64,000 nucleotides of DNA from Choanephora cucurbitarum (Eukaryota > Mucoromycota > Mucoromycetes > Mucorales > Choanephoraceae), in the NCBI GenBank assembly GCA_025331435.1, contig JAIWNI010000010.1:248001-312000 (forward strand), read 5' to 3'. Position 1 is the stretch's first letter. Every line of letters starts with the position of its first letter. The notes below the pieces were generated by a model. It saw nothing but the letters and a program-made list of their open reading frames with translations. It ran no database searches and had not been told where the DNA came from. Below are positions 24,127 through 35,041 of the stretch, piece by piece. Made by a program: the position numbers and the translations under genes.

Positions 24127-24866
24127 TTAGGCCTTGACGGCGTACTTGCGGATGGGGAAGTGAGCTTCCTTCTTTTGTTGACGAACAGTCTTCTTGGACT
24201 TTTCGAAAGGAGTCAAAGCTCTACGCATAGCACGAGTCTTCTTGACACGGAGATCAAGAGGAGTGAAGCGCTTCTTTTGGTAGAAGAGACGAAGTTGTTC
24301 GCGTTGAGTTTGGTTGATGACGGTCAAAACACGGGCAACGTTCTTACGAGCTTCACCACTATCGACATGTTATATTAGTCCAATTAAAAGTATTGATCGC
24401 AAACATTAACTTACACTTCTTGAGCTCTACCACCAGCGACCTTTTGAACACGGATAGCAGCAAGTTGTTGCTTTTGTTCATCAAGAACCTTGAGGAGTTC
24501 GGCCTTGTTCTTGTTGCGGAGTTCGTGAGCTTTGACGGCAGCCTGTACAAAAAAGAGCATGCATAAACAGGTACATGTGTATGAGTAAAACTGTTCCACT
24601 TCAAATCTATTCTCTCTCTCTCTCTTTTGCTTCCTCTTTTAAATTCTCATTTCGATTCCGTTCGACTCAGATAGTTCAAGCATTGACAGTCATTCCATTC
24701 AGCTGAATGTCGTTCAGAAACAAATGTCAAATTGTTAAAGTCTAATAATACGAATTGCTCGTTTCATAACGATGCGTAAGAAAAAGCAAAGGGCGGTTGT
24801 GCTGCATGGACATGTACTGTTGATGGATTGAACTATAAGGACGATGGATGACTGAGTCCTTACCAT
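24127..24866 (-). CDS. RPL35: 60S ribosomal protein uL29 (L35)
   Basis: Three exons on the minus strand: 24866-24864 (the ATG alone), 24542-24415 and 24358-24127, giving 120 aa, identical in length to yeast Rpl35. The product reads [20 protein letters not shown], then a [16 protein letters not shown] segment and the basic tail [17 protein letters not shown] with [11 protein letters not shown], all characteristic of uL29. It lies near the peptide exit tunnel of the 60S subunit. The start-codon-only first exon is inferred because exon 2 begins in phase 0 at GCTGCCGTC with a CAG acceptor, and the only suitable donor upstream is ATG|GTAAGG, 321 nt away. The long first intron is typical of ribosomal-protein genes and may carry regulation; I saw no convincing snoRNA in it. 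Confidence 0.93.
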
Positions 24867-27248
24867 TGTAATTATGCTTCAAGAGTAAGAGGAGGACCTA
24901 CATGATTAGGTCTGCATACTTGTTTTGTGATTCCGCCCACTTGCGCTCTTGCTCCTCTTTCTCGTTAAGTAAATTATAAAATGGGGGGGGGGATCAATAG
25001 GCTGCTCCATCATCGAACCGGACTACCTTTCTTCTCCGACGTAAATGGCACTCCCGGAAAGTTAAAAAATGAATGAGCATCCATTTCCTAGTAGATAATG
25101 TAGACTATGTCAATATAAAGCATTGCCTTTGCATATATCTAGACAATTACCTCCTTTCCTTCTATTTAATTTAGTCTATGCTATTATCTATGGCTTCAAG
25201 CGTCTTCTTTATTCAACGGGATTTGATTGAAAATGTTGCATTTTCCATAAACCAAATTGGCTGGAGATAACTAAAAGCTTTACTTCCTAGTACTGCAACA
25301 GTTCTTCTTTTACCCAGTCTGCTCTGCTATTTTGGCTTACTTGACATCTCTTGGTGACTAGAAGCACGTCTTAATGACGGTGGCTTTTCTTGCTGTGCTA
25401 CTGTTTCAGGCATTGACTAACAAATGTCTGACACAACAGAAAAACTACAGTCTTGAGTGAAATGTGCTGCTTGTAGCCCAAACTTTAGTTATTCAAAGAA
25501 CAACTAATGTTTATCAGAGGCAACTCTATGCTGCTTAAAATCGATGAGAATGTCTTCTTAATGTCCTCTTTTCTCGTTTACTATAAGAAGGATACTTGAA
25601 GTCTCATCACTTCTTTGCTTCACTCTTGTTTTTTCCTTTGCTTGTCAAGCCTTAATTGTTGATGAACCATATGGCAGTGCACACTAATGCACACATCTTG
25701 TTGTCTCATCTGCCGACTTTTCGTGGCATGGCTTTTAGTTGTGATTTTTACTCAATAAATCATATCGAATCTTGTCAATTCAAAAAGGAAGTCTTTGATT
25801 TTTATTTTGGTTGGTCAAAGAGTTAGCAAGACTTGAAGACTTCTTGATTTGCTCCTTCAGCTTCGTTTAATCTATCTCGATCTTTTCATCAATTGCCGAA
25901 CTATGTACGCTTTACAAGCATTGACCAACTTCTTAAAATCCATAATTGAGTGTTTAAAGTCTTTTCTGTCAGCTACTTGTGCATCTTTTGAAACAGTTAA
26001 TACCTTTTTTGGATACAAAGTAGTAATGTAACATTGCAAGGAGTGCAAGACATTAATATGTTCAGCTTCAGATGCGTCAACTATGTACAGTAGTCGCTCG
26101 ATTTAAGAGTGTTTGATTTAAGAGTATGCTCAATATAAGAGTGTATTTCTCAAGAATATGCACACTCTTAAATAAAGCGACTATTGTATGATGTGTTGGT
26201 AGATATCAAAGCTAGTATATTTCTCAATTGATTGACAGACTACTGAGCGTTTTATCTTTAGAGACATGCTTTTTTGTTTAAAATATCCCACGTAAATTGC
26301 CCAATGTACTGAACCCAAGAGTACTGTCATTTTTGTTTTTGACTGTTCATAGTGAGCACAGGTATACAGAGTAACCATTTATCATGTGTTATATTGGTAT
26401 TCTTTTTCTTGATCTCTTTATGATTATTACAATTATAGACATAAATAAAGCAAGCGTTGTGCTCCACCCAAACTCAAGAAATCATACTTGGGCGTTATCA
26501 TCTGTTGGAACAATAGAATAAAATAATCCTGCATCTATACCAATGACAGCTTGAAAAATACTATGCTCTTGCATTTCAGAGACGCATATCATTGACTAAC
26601 AAAAGTAATTCTAAATGCCAGAAAAGCCTTTAAAATCGATATAACAGGTGTTGCACTTGATACCACCATCACAAGTTAACCTCGGCATGACAACTTTTAT
26701 GATTCAAAACCTTTTTCCAAGAAACAAATTGTTGATTTTAGATCGTTTTCGAGGTATTTTTAGGTCTTTCTTTCTCGAAAAAAAAAACCAGAAATCCTTG
26801 GATCAAGTAATAGTAAAGCATGATTTCAAGCGGGCAGTAGTGTCCCTTTACAATACTTTTTTGACCCTTCTTTCTAGAGCCCATTCAATGTCAATATTAC
26901 ACTGGGTTAAATCACTGAGATCTTCATCCTATGACTCAGCAATATATCTTTCTAATACTCTCCATCAGATTATTGCATCCCAAAACATATAGTATTGGGA
27001 TTGTTGCTTTCGAGTGACAGCTTGCAATATGAAGAAAGGAGGACGACATAGCTTAAACGATTCGAAAATATATCTTAGGAATCCATTAAAACTCCAGGTA
27101 CACCCAATTTATTCCACCCAAATATCCGCCTTCTATTTACTGCATTGTGACCGGTTTGTGTTAGGTAAATTAAGTTTTCCGTCCGTGTGCCAAAACAAAT
27201 CTGGACTGGGGAAAATGCCAAAACCTCCTCTTTGAACGAACTTGTAAA
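24867..27248. other. gene-poor region with a MITE
   Basis: 2.4 kb between the divergent RPL35 and RPL43 genes. Both promoters lie at its ends. The interior holds a 10-nt G run near 24985, a short TA-flanked inverted-repeat element at 26088-26186, and otherwise AT-rich unique sequence. The frames at 25849-26031, 26648-26992 and 27014-27235 (+) lack motifs and splice support. Confidence 0.5.
26088..26186. mobile_element. MITE-like element, 99 bp, TA-flanked
   Basis: The ends are imperfect terminal inverted repeats of 25 bp (left 26088-26112, right 26162-26186) that match at 22 positions. They begin CAGTAGTCGCT on the left and CAATAGTCGCT when the right end is reverse-complemented. The element is bordered on both sides by TA (26086-26087 and 26187-26188), the target duplication of Tc1/mariner/pogo transposases. 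The interior consists of repeats of the motif TTTAAGAGT. It is too short to code for anything, so it would be non-autonomous. The TIR differs from that of the Tc1 element at 61124-62449, so another transposase family would have mobilised it. Confidence 0.75.
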
Positions 27249-27659
27249 ATGGTAAAAGAGAACAACCATCCATCTATCTATCTATCCATTCATCTATACA
27301 GCAACTGATCGACATTCCATCGAATGATAGGTTAAGCGCACTAAGAAGGTCGGAATCACCGGTAAATATGGTACCCGTTATGGTGCCTCTCTCAGAAAGA
27401 CTGTCAAGAAGATGGAAATCACCCAACACTCTAAATACACTTGTACTTTCTGTGGTAAGGACGCTGTCAAGCGTACCGCTGTCGGTATCTGGAAGTGTAA
27501 GGGTTGTAAGAAGACCTTGGCTGGTGGTGCTTACACTGTTTCGTAAGTTTTACAGAACACTAATCAAATCGATCACTATTAACATGCTCTTATAGCACTA
27601 CCGCTGCTGCCACTGTTCGTTCTACTGTTCGTCGTCTCCGTGAACTCGCTGAAATCTAA
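27249..27659 (+). CDS. RPL43: 60S ribosomal protein eL43 (L37a)
   Basis: Three exons: 27249-27251 (the ATG alone), 27331-27542 and 27596-27659, giving 92 aa, the family length. The sequence runs [20 protein letters not shown], then the zinc ribbon CTFC...WKCKGC (C-X2-C, X14, C-X2-C) and the tail [15 protein letters not shown]. It is a structural protein of the 60S subunit. Exon 2 starts in phase 0 with GTTAAGCGC directly after a GATAG acceptor, and AAAATG|GTAAAAG is the only nearby start-plus-donor. Like RPL35 on the opposite strand, the first coding exon is therefore just the start codon. Intron 1 (79 nt) contains an imperfect CTAT/CCAT tetranucleotide repeat. Confidence 0.93.
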
Positions 27660-27854
27660 GCAATTTCATTGTTAGACTTTACAATAAACAGCCAGCACAA
27701 CACACATAGCATGCATAAAAAAGGATTGTTCGACCATTTATAATGACATCTTGCTTATTTCTTCATTTGCAGACAACGCCTTTAAAGAAAAAAAGAGAGA
27801 GATTTAAACGAAATAGACGCAAAAGGCTTGTTGAAGATGAGTGCCACTCGACGT

Positions 27855-29027
27855 TTATTGTTGTTCTTCATCACTGAATGTATTGAAGAGAGAAGCGAAC
27901 ACAGCATCATCACTTTCTTTTTCGTCATTGTTTGTGGTCGCTGGCTCTTTGTCGAGCGACCTTTGAGTTAACTCTTCTGCTAAGCTTTTCTCAGTTGCTG
28001 GATAACCTGCTCTTGCACTCATGTCAACTGAAACTTGGACAAAGAATGTCGATGTCTTGGGTGTGATTAGCAGTTTACTCATTTCCGTATAACCATGATT
28101 AGCTGCATAAAGCAAAGGCAGATTAGTTGTGTTTTCAGGCTGATCTGGCATATAGCAAGGATCTGCTTTGGCGTCTAACAAGCATTGTACGATATCAATC
28201 TTTCGCTGTTGTACTGCTAAATATAAAGGTGTCTCTTCTAAGAGATTGACCACATTGGGATTGCAATTGTGTTCTATGAGTTTCTTAACTATCTCTATAC
28301 GATTCCACATCACCGCCTGATGTAGCACAGTCGCAAAACGCGTTCTGCCATTCACATCAGCCCCATTGTCAATAAGCGCTATAGCCGTTTCTATATATCC
28401 AAAACTAATAGCAATAGCAAGCGGTGACAATCCTCGGTGATTATGTTCATCAACCAACACACCCTTTTTGGCTAAAAGAGGAATACACTCTGTAAAATCA
28501 TTGGTGACGGCTAAATGTAGCAGGTTATTGCCTTGTTCGTCGATTACTGATACATCTACTCCCCTTTCAGTTGACAAGAGTAGTTCAACACACGCCAAAG
28601 ACCCAGAGAAAATAGCGTTTGTTAGCGGTGTATGCCCAAGCGAATCTTTGGTGTTGAGTTCAGAGCCATTTTCAACTAACAGTTCAATGCCATCATACAA
28701 CCCTTTAGAACAAGCTGCATGTAGTGCTATTTCATGATGAGGCCCATTTAGTCTGTTAACATCCATGTTGGGCTGCAAAAGAAGTATCCTTAAAGCTTCC
28801 AAATTCTTGTTGTAAGCTGCGAGATACAAAAGGCTGTAACCCTCCTTGTTGAGAATATGAACATCACTGTCTTTGGATCTGATGTACTTGTAAAGAGCCT
28901 TGATGTCAAGACTATCAAGGCTTATGTATTCAAAGACGTCGACATCTTGTTCGTCCATAGACTTGCTTCTCTTATTTGATTGACTTTGAGACAAATCATC
29001 TGCAGGTCGTTTATTACCAAGGTCCAT
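27855..29027 (-). CDS. ankyrin-repeat protein
   Basis: A single-exon gene of 390 aa when started at the ATG at 29027 (MDLGNKRPADDL). An ATG-like position 12 codons upstream is open, but the following sequence is a poor coding context. Residues ~45-340 hold about eight ankyrin repeats, recognisable by repeated G-(H/Y)-(T/S)-L-L and L-L-(E/D/A)-G-(A/S) elements such as GNNLLHLAVTND and GHTPLTNAIFSGSLACVELLL. The N-terminus has two basic clusters (NKRP and NKRSK) that could form a bipartite nuclear signal. The C-terminus is acidic and disordered (EKESDDAVFASLFNTFSDEEQQ). It is a protein-interaction scaffold; partners are unknown. Its stop lies about 195 bp from the convergent RPL43 stop. Confidence 0.88.
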   Translation of the reverse strand: MDLGNKRPADDLSQSQSNKRSKSMDEQDVDVFEYISLDSLDIKALYKYIRSKDSDVHILNKEGYSLLYLAAYNKNLEALRILLLQPNMDVNRLNGPHHEIALHAACSKGLYDGIELLVENGSELNTKDSLGHTPLTNAIFSGSLACVELLLSTERGVDVSVIDEQGNNLLHLAVTNDFTECIPLLAKKGVLVDEHNHRGLSPLAIAISFGYIETAIALIDNGADVNGRTRFATVLHQAVMWNRIEIVKKLIEHNCNPNVVNLLEETPLYLAVQQRKIDIVQCLLDAKADPCYMPDQPENTTNLPLLYAANHGYTEMSKLLITPKTSTFFVQVSVDMSARAGYPATEKSLAEELTQRSLDKEPATTNNDEKESDDAVFASLFNTFSDEEQQ

Positions 29028-29879
29028 ATCGTAAAAAGTCAAGCAAAGTTTAAAACAGACCAATAAAGTGCAAAATGAAGCATAAAATGAATGATCAATG
29101 AATTAAGCTGGTCACATATTTAGAAATTTGAGTAGGTTTACAATTAAACAGAATCGTATGAGTAGATTGGACTTGCTACAATGTAGCTTGACTGCTATAT
29201 GGTACTGCGATAGAGCTTTGTTATGAGCAGTAGCAGGTGATTTAGACAGTTTGTATTCAGTCTGCAAGACTTCTTTTCCTTCTTCTGTGCCCTTTGTTTT
29301 TCTGTCTTTTCTGTTTCTGTCTAATCTTCCGGTGAGAGCAGCCAACATCGACATCAGCAGAATTGATGACTTGCTTTGTTTTGGCAAATATATATACTGT
29401 CTGTCTTCGTTGTTTTTAGCATATGCATCCTTCAGGGTTTCGAAATAATCATAAGCTTTAAATGGGATTTGAGCCGATCTAGCTTAAAAGGGTACAATAG
29501 TTGACATGCTAGTGATACCATTATCAGTACCAGAGAATGGGTAATTACTTTGATGCTTTGATAAACGGCATTCTTTGGCCTACATACACCACGCGTGTCA
29601 CTATTGAGCATGTAATTGATAGGGTCTTCATGCTTGCTTGATCCAGCAAACTTTTCTGTTTACTTCTTGATGATCTTTGCTCTGTAACGAACAGCCATTG
29701 TTTTCAAGTAAATGACTTAATTGATAGTTTTCTTTATTGAATCGGCTTTCTATATCTCAAGAATTACATCACATGTTTGCCTCTGGATGGCTTTGAGCTT
29801 CACATCAGGTCTATCAGTACTACAACTTTTTGACTCCAACTTGATTTTCCTTTAATCTATAGCTGACTTCGCCTTTAGA

Positions 29880-30420
29880 TCTTGCATGTACAAGAGCTAG
29901 TGGAAGAAACTTCTTTTTCACCAGAGCAAGTACTTTTTTTTTACTTTGAGAGTCTCAGGAATTATGTCAAAATGTTCATTTGCGTAGTCTTTCCAAAGGC
30001 TGGTAGACAGCTTCTTGACATTGTTCCTCATACAATTCCTCATCACATTTGCTTGTAGTTCAGGAATATGCGCAGCATCAGTCATGATTCCAGTAGGTAG
30101 TTTCCTTTTGTTTGGCAAGATGAGATTTGACTTTGATAGATCCATCGAGCCTTTTGCTGCTCTTTGATTTGCTTGATTTCATAATTGCGCATAGTCTTAT
30201 CAGAGCGAGTTAGGTAAGAAAAATCATCGTTGTGCTGCTTCTTTGTCCTTCTCATAAAGTTTGTTACAAGTGGTTCTTCATTACTGAGTCTTCACTTGTT
30301 TGAGCGTATCAGTACAGGTGTTCCTTTTTGGTCATCAAATGAACTTGATTGCCTGTCTCACATGCTATACAGATAAAGTCGATTTCAATGAATATAGACG
30401 CTTGGCCACTTAAATTCTAA
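29880..30420 (-). pseudogene. decayed coding relic, family not identified
   Basis: Reading the minus strand, one frame from about 30390 to 30130 gives coding-like sequence (a GTPVLIRSNK segment, then EEPLVTNFMRRTKKQHND) broken by several stops. A shift of frame near 30145 then continues as NLILPNKRKLPTGIMTDAAH through a further 70 residues, ending around 29918. Amino-acid composition is protein-like, with Lys/Arg/Gln-rich helices, unlike the low-complexity frames around it. The pattern of stops plus frameshift suggests a dead gene, perhaps one carried by a mobile element. I do not recognise the source protein and the assignment is tentative. Confidence 0.4.
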
Positions 30421-30887
30421 AGAACAGTTTGTTGGGTTTCGAAATCTTAAGAGTTCTTTGATTCTGCTGTTAAACGGTATTTTACAGTTTAAATGGATAT
30501 ACATGAATTAGTACTATCAAGCAAACCAAAAAGGTTATCATCATAAAACAAAAATCGAATAGCATTTCTTCTGCTACACATTATGGTCATGCAAAAGAAA
30601 AGACGGTATGCTATTACAATGACATCGTTTCTTTTACACTTAAACTTTTATCTAACATCCCCATGTCTCTCCAATGAAGCATATTTAAAGTATAGAATTG
30701 TTATTACTATTTCACATTGCCAATAACTGATTGTGGCTTGTACTTAGAGCTTTACTCTGAGATTATCAATAGCTAAAAAAGAATATGGCAATCTTTTCTC
30801 AAAGAGATAAATATGCAATATTCATGTATTAGTTGCAATGGTTTCTAGATTTTCATTTTCTTAAAGGATAAAAAATAGTATAGACAT

Positions 30888-31085
30888 TTAGTCTCCTGTC
30901 GGCACGACAACCCACTTATCAAATGAATGACAGAAGAGAAGCCGTTTCCGCCCATAGGGCGAGGAAGACAAAAATTTCTTGGATGCGTAGAAATCATAGA
31001 TTTCTGGCAATGAAACACTGGGGCCAAATAAATGACAGAGCATTCCATCGTGGCTGCATACTTGCTTTTGATTAAAGAAAAACAT
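30888..31085 (-). pseudogene. possible DDE (PIF/HARBI1-like) transposase fragment
   Basis: A 65-codon minus-strand frame contains SHDGMLCHLFGPSVSLPEI, which parallels the block around the second catalytic Asp of DDE_Tnp_4 transposases (a D-G-hydrophobic-hydrophobic-H-LFGP pattern followed by a degraded Gly-x-x-His-Asp). The flanks in all frames hit stops quickly, and no terminal repeats were found, so at most a fragment remains. The local sequence is richer in G+C than its surroundings. It is a recognition from memory of the motif shape only. Confidence 0.3.
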
Positions 31086-32773
31086 AAAAAACTGGCATCT
31101 TTTTCACGCTTTTATAGTTTTCGATTAAAAATTTATGCTTCAGTGACAGTCACTAAATGGTCACAGCGAACACCAATTGTTACAATTTAGAGGACATTGA
31201 ATATCTCTCTACTTGACTTTTCATTAAAGGAACATACTTATCAGAAGAACGTTGTGAGGGAACGATTCAGATGAGTGAAGCTTGCAATAATATCGTAGGC
31301 AATTTTGAGACACAAAGAGTGACTATCGAATCCTTAACAAGCTAATTTACTTTAAATATTTTCAGACATACACAAATATGTTTCAAAAAGTGTGACAAAT
31401 CCAACAAGTAGATGTCTTGTAAGACTTTTTCTTGTAATGACACACTTTTGAAATGCTATATTCTCAGAAATGTCTTGATGCTTCTTCAGTGCTCTTCTTT
31501 AGCTTTCCTAACACCTATAACCCTGAAACACAAGTCTTTTACCCCTCAAGGATAAGTTTAGATGAATGAAGGGCTTGAGAAATCAAATTGGCCTATTTTT
31601 AGTAATGTTTGAAAGAAATTAGAAGGAAGAGCTTGCTTTTCGACAAGAATTGCTTTCATTGCACTTCAAAATTACCCGTATGATTAAAAAAAGCCTTCTA
31701 GGTTCGATGATGTATAAAATATCAATTAGCCAACTGATACGACTGGTTCTCAAAGTAAACAAGAGCTTTAGGATCTTTTTCAACTTTGCTTTTATTTATT
31801 GGGCACATGTAATCCTCAAAAGCGCTTATGAGACAACATATGGAAAGACATTCAATACCATTGTGCTCCAGTCATAAAAATTCATTTCCATAGATTCTTG
31901 CTTCTCAATTTTTGTGTCTAGGAAGGGCAAATAGCCGTAGCTTTAAGTTTTGAGCTGTAAAGCTGGCACATATCAAAACTGATCCTGCCCCTTCTCTACT
32001 CCATTCACTTTTTTCTGCATGTGCCAGTTAGATGATTTGCTTCATAAATCATTCTAAAAAGTTACCGAATCGCTATGTAGTACATAAAACTAGCAAAATT
32101 ATACTTGAAAACAGAACAAAGCTATCCTCAGCTAGATGTTATATTCGATACTTTCGAGCTGTTATACTTGGATTTTCTTTAACAATGGCAACTGCATAAT
32201 AATCATGTTTTATTGGATATCGGCAATTAAAAGCGTTTAACCAGCTTCTATTATAGTATCTATTTTAGGTATCCTTCTCTTTGGAATATATACTTATTGG
32301 TAGCTATTCATTTTTAAACACATACATAAGCCTTTCCTTCTTATATAGCTAACCTTTGGACTATAATGATTGTCAGATAAGAGCTACTAATGTCAGCCTT
32401 TGTGAGCTTATATTGTATACAGTAAATCAGATTCCTTAAATATACAGACCTCATGTCTACAGATAACTCTCGCTATTATCTATGTTGTTTAGTATGATCC
32501 AACACTTTGTTCACTTCAGTCAATCATTTTTCTTTGACGAAAGTACATGAGCAATTAGTTTTACAGATAGCCTTCTATGACGCATAAGAAAAAAAGTTTG
32601 TGATGCTCATCTCCCAGCTTGAGCAATTTGACTCAGATTCATTCTCACCTTATTTTGGATTACAAAGCCCATTTTAGGGAATTAGATGGCCGCCATTGAC
32701 ACATAAAGGTTCCTCTTTCTTTTTCTTTTCGTTCATTCTTTTTCTTATTTCGCTTAAAACAGTTTTTGTTATC

Positions 32774-34182
32774 ATGTCCAAGTAAGTACTGTATATGTAT
32801 TACAGTCTGCAGAAATCATCTTAATGCTTGTTTTGAAGACCTACTACTTTCCGTAAGCTTCAAGCCTTCGAAGTTAGCAACAACTTCTCAAAGGTCACCA
32901 AACTTGTTACTGTAAACTTAAATGACATGATCAACAATGTCAAAGCCAACAGCGTTATTGTTAAAAACCACTATGTTGGTATCAATGCTTCTGATATCAA
33001 CTTCACTAATGGTAAATATATTCCTGGTATCAAGCCGTAAGTATAGAAAAAAAAAGACAAAGTGCAAAGATGAATATTTGCCTAAACTTATTATCTAATC
33101 ATATATTAATTTTTGACATCTAAAATTGCTCATTTTTTCTCTGTGCTCAAAGTCCATTTGATGTTGGTTTTGAAGCTCTTGGTGAAATTGTTGCTGTTGG
33201 TTCCAAGGTTTCAAAGGATAAGATTGGTACATTCGTTATTTATACTCAATATGGTGCATTTGCTGAATATTTGGAAATCTCTCAAAGAGCTGTTATATCT
33301 ATTCCTGTAATTATAAGAACTTCTTTTCATTTGCAAAGAGAGAAATCACTAACATACTTCATTCAACGTGGCATATCAGAGCGCTCAACCTGAATTCCTT
33401 GGTCTCTTAACCTCAGGTTTGACTGCATCTATTGCCTTAGAAGAAACTGGTCGTATGACAAAGGGTGAAACTGTTCTTGTTACTGCAGGTAAGACAAACA
33501 CACAGCTCTGCAGATCAGGCACAAAATCTCAATCTCTTTTCTCTCTTTTTCTCAAATAACAATAGCTGCTGGTGGTGCTGGTCAGATTGCCGTTCAATTG
33601 GCCAAATTAGCAGGTAACCATGTCATTGGTACTTGTTCAAGCGACGATAAAGTTGCCATGCTCAAGGTAAGCTAAAACAAGTTTTGCGATCCTTTTGATT
33701 TTAATTCAATCAATTAGGAAATGGGCTGTGATCGAGTTATCAACTATAAGAAAGAAGACTTTAAGGCAGTCATGAAGAAGGAATACCCTCGTGGTGTTGA
33801 CATTATTTTCGAAAGTGTCGGTGGTCAGTTCTTTGACATCTGTCTTAAGAGTCTTGCTGTTCGCGGCCGCTTGATTGTCATTGGTACTCTTTCTACATAT
33901 GCTGCTGCTGATGGTATGGCTGGTGACAACGTAAACACACTCAAGCTTCTTGGAACCTCCCGTACCGTAGCTGGCTTCTTTATGCCCGACTACAAAGAAT
34001 TCCATGCTGCTCATATGGCTAAAATGATCAAGTTGGTTAAGGAAGGCAAGCTCAAGGTTCTTGTTGACAATGGTGGCTTGAACGGCATTGAGCAAGTTGC
34101 TGAGGGTGTCAACTATCTTCACTCAGGCAAGAACAAGGGTAAGGTTGTTATATCCTTGTTGCAAAAGAGCTCAAAGCTTTAA
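32774..34182 (+). CDS. MDR-superfamily quinone oxidoreductase / prostaglandin-reductase-3-like
   Basis: Six exons (32774-32781, 32839-33036, 33153-33306, 33380-33488, 33566-33666, 33718-34182) join to 344 aa. The N-terminal GroES-like part contains [18 protein letters not shown], and the Rossmann part has [19 protein letters not shown] (the AxxGxxG nucleotide-binding loop). The structural and catalytic Zn cysteines of true alcohol dehydrogenases are absent, placing it with zinc-independent NADPH-dependent quinone oxidoreductases, nearest in style to ZADH2/PTGR3. The likely reaction is NADPH-dependent reduction of alpha,beta-unsaturated carbonyls or quinones; the substrate is unknown. The first exon encodes just MSK (phase 2). 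Intron 3 (33307-33379) uses a GTAATT donor. URA5 follows 205 bp downstream. Confidence 0.88.
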
Positions 34183-34387
34183 AATACAAATAAATAAATG
34201 AACAAAACATCAACAAATTAGATAAGCTCCGTTCTTTGATGTGACTACACATCTCGAATGAGTAATACCGTAATGGTATAGTTTGACACCTTGGGTTTCG
34301 TTTGGTTTTTCTCTTTCTTTCTCTCTTCTTCTTCTTCTTCCTTATTACCTCCCAGCTAACAGCCTTTTCTTTCTCTCCCTCCAAACT

Positions 34388-35041
34388 ATGAAAGCCTACC
34401 AACGTGAATTTATCGAATTTGCCTTAAAAAACGAAGTCTTGAAATTTGGTTCTTTTGAACTCAAGTCTGGTCGTGTCTCACCTTACTTCTTCAATGCTGG
34501 TCTATTCAACAGTGGTAAGACACTAGGTGCTATTGGTACTTTCTATGCTGCTGCATTGGAAGATGCTGGTTTTGAGTACGATGTTCTTTTTGGTCCTGCT
34601 TATAAAGGTGTTCCTCTTGTCTGTGCCACTGTCCTTTCTCTTGCCAACAACTATGATAAGGACGTGCCATACTCATTCAACCGTAAGGAAAAAAAGGATC
34701 ACGGAGAAGGAGGTAGTATTGTTGGCACCCCTTTGCATGGTAAAGTTGTTGTGGTAGATGATGTAATTACTGCTGGCACTGCCATCAATGAATCAATCGA
34801 AATTATCAAGCAAAACAAAGCTAGTCTAGCCGGTGTCCTTGTTGCTGTTGACCGTGCCGAAGTTGCTCCTGATGGTTCTGGTAAAAGTGCTATTCAAGCA
34901 GTTGAAGAACGAAACCATGTCAAGGTTCGCGCTATCATCTCAATGGATCACATCATGGAATACATGGAAGAAAAAGGCACTTACGAAAGCGAACTCAAGC
35001 TAATGAAGGAATACAAGACTCAATACGGTATTAAGCAATAA
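34388..35041 (+). CDS. URA5: orotate phosphoribosyltransferase
   Basis: A single exon of 217 aa, the normal OPRTase length. The start at 34388 (MKAYQREFIEFAL) is chosen over an upstream in-frame ATG because it matches the family N-terminus and the upstream frame is pyrimidine-rich leader. Visible landmarks are FELKSGRVSPYFFNAG, PAYKGVPL, the flexible-loop FNRKEKKDHGEGG and the PRPP-binding VVVVDDVITAGTA. It converts orotate plus PRPP to OMP in the fifth step of pyrimidine synthesis, in the cytosol. In Mucorales the homologue is often called pyrF. No OMP decarboxylase gene is in the window. Confidence 0.97.
   Translation: MKAYQREFIEFALKNEVLKFGSFELKSGRVSPYFFNAGLFNSGKTLGAIGTFYAAALEDAGFEYDVLFGPAYKGVPLVCATVLSLANNYDKDVPYSFNRKEKKDHGEGGSIVGTPLHGKVVVVDDVITAGTAINESIEIIKQNKASLAGVLVAVDRAEVAPDGSGKSAIQAVEERNHVKVRAIISMDHIMEYMEEKGTYESELKLMKEYKTQYGIKQ

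Larger units (their letters stand above)
29028..32773. other. long gene-poor AT-rich region with decayed coding relics
   Basis: 3.7 kb with no intact gene. It contains the ankyrin gene's promoter at the left end and the oxidoreductase promoter at the right end. Two minus-strand stretches (29880-30420 and 30888-31085) look like broken protein-coding sequence and are listed separately. The frame at 31650-31877 (+) has no recognisable features. Confidence 0.5.

Noticed and set aside
24543..24863. snoRNA inside RPL35 intron 1
   Set aside because: A short CGTT/AACG stem and a CTGA box are present, but no acceptable C box (RTGATGA) was found, so no call is made.
27368..27595. 75-codon frame over RPL43
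   Set aside because: It is a frame-shifted shadow of the ribosomal-protein exons and runs through the last intron.
29028..29063. 12-codon upstream extension of the ankyrin gene
   Set aside because: The extra residues are hydrophobic and cysteine-rich, unlike the charged N-terminus that follows; MDLGNKRP is the better start.
34283..34387. N-terminal extension of URA5 from an upstream ATG
   Set aside because: The added residues come from a CT-rich leader and do not resemble OPRTases; the ATG at 34388 gives the family N-terminus and length.
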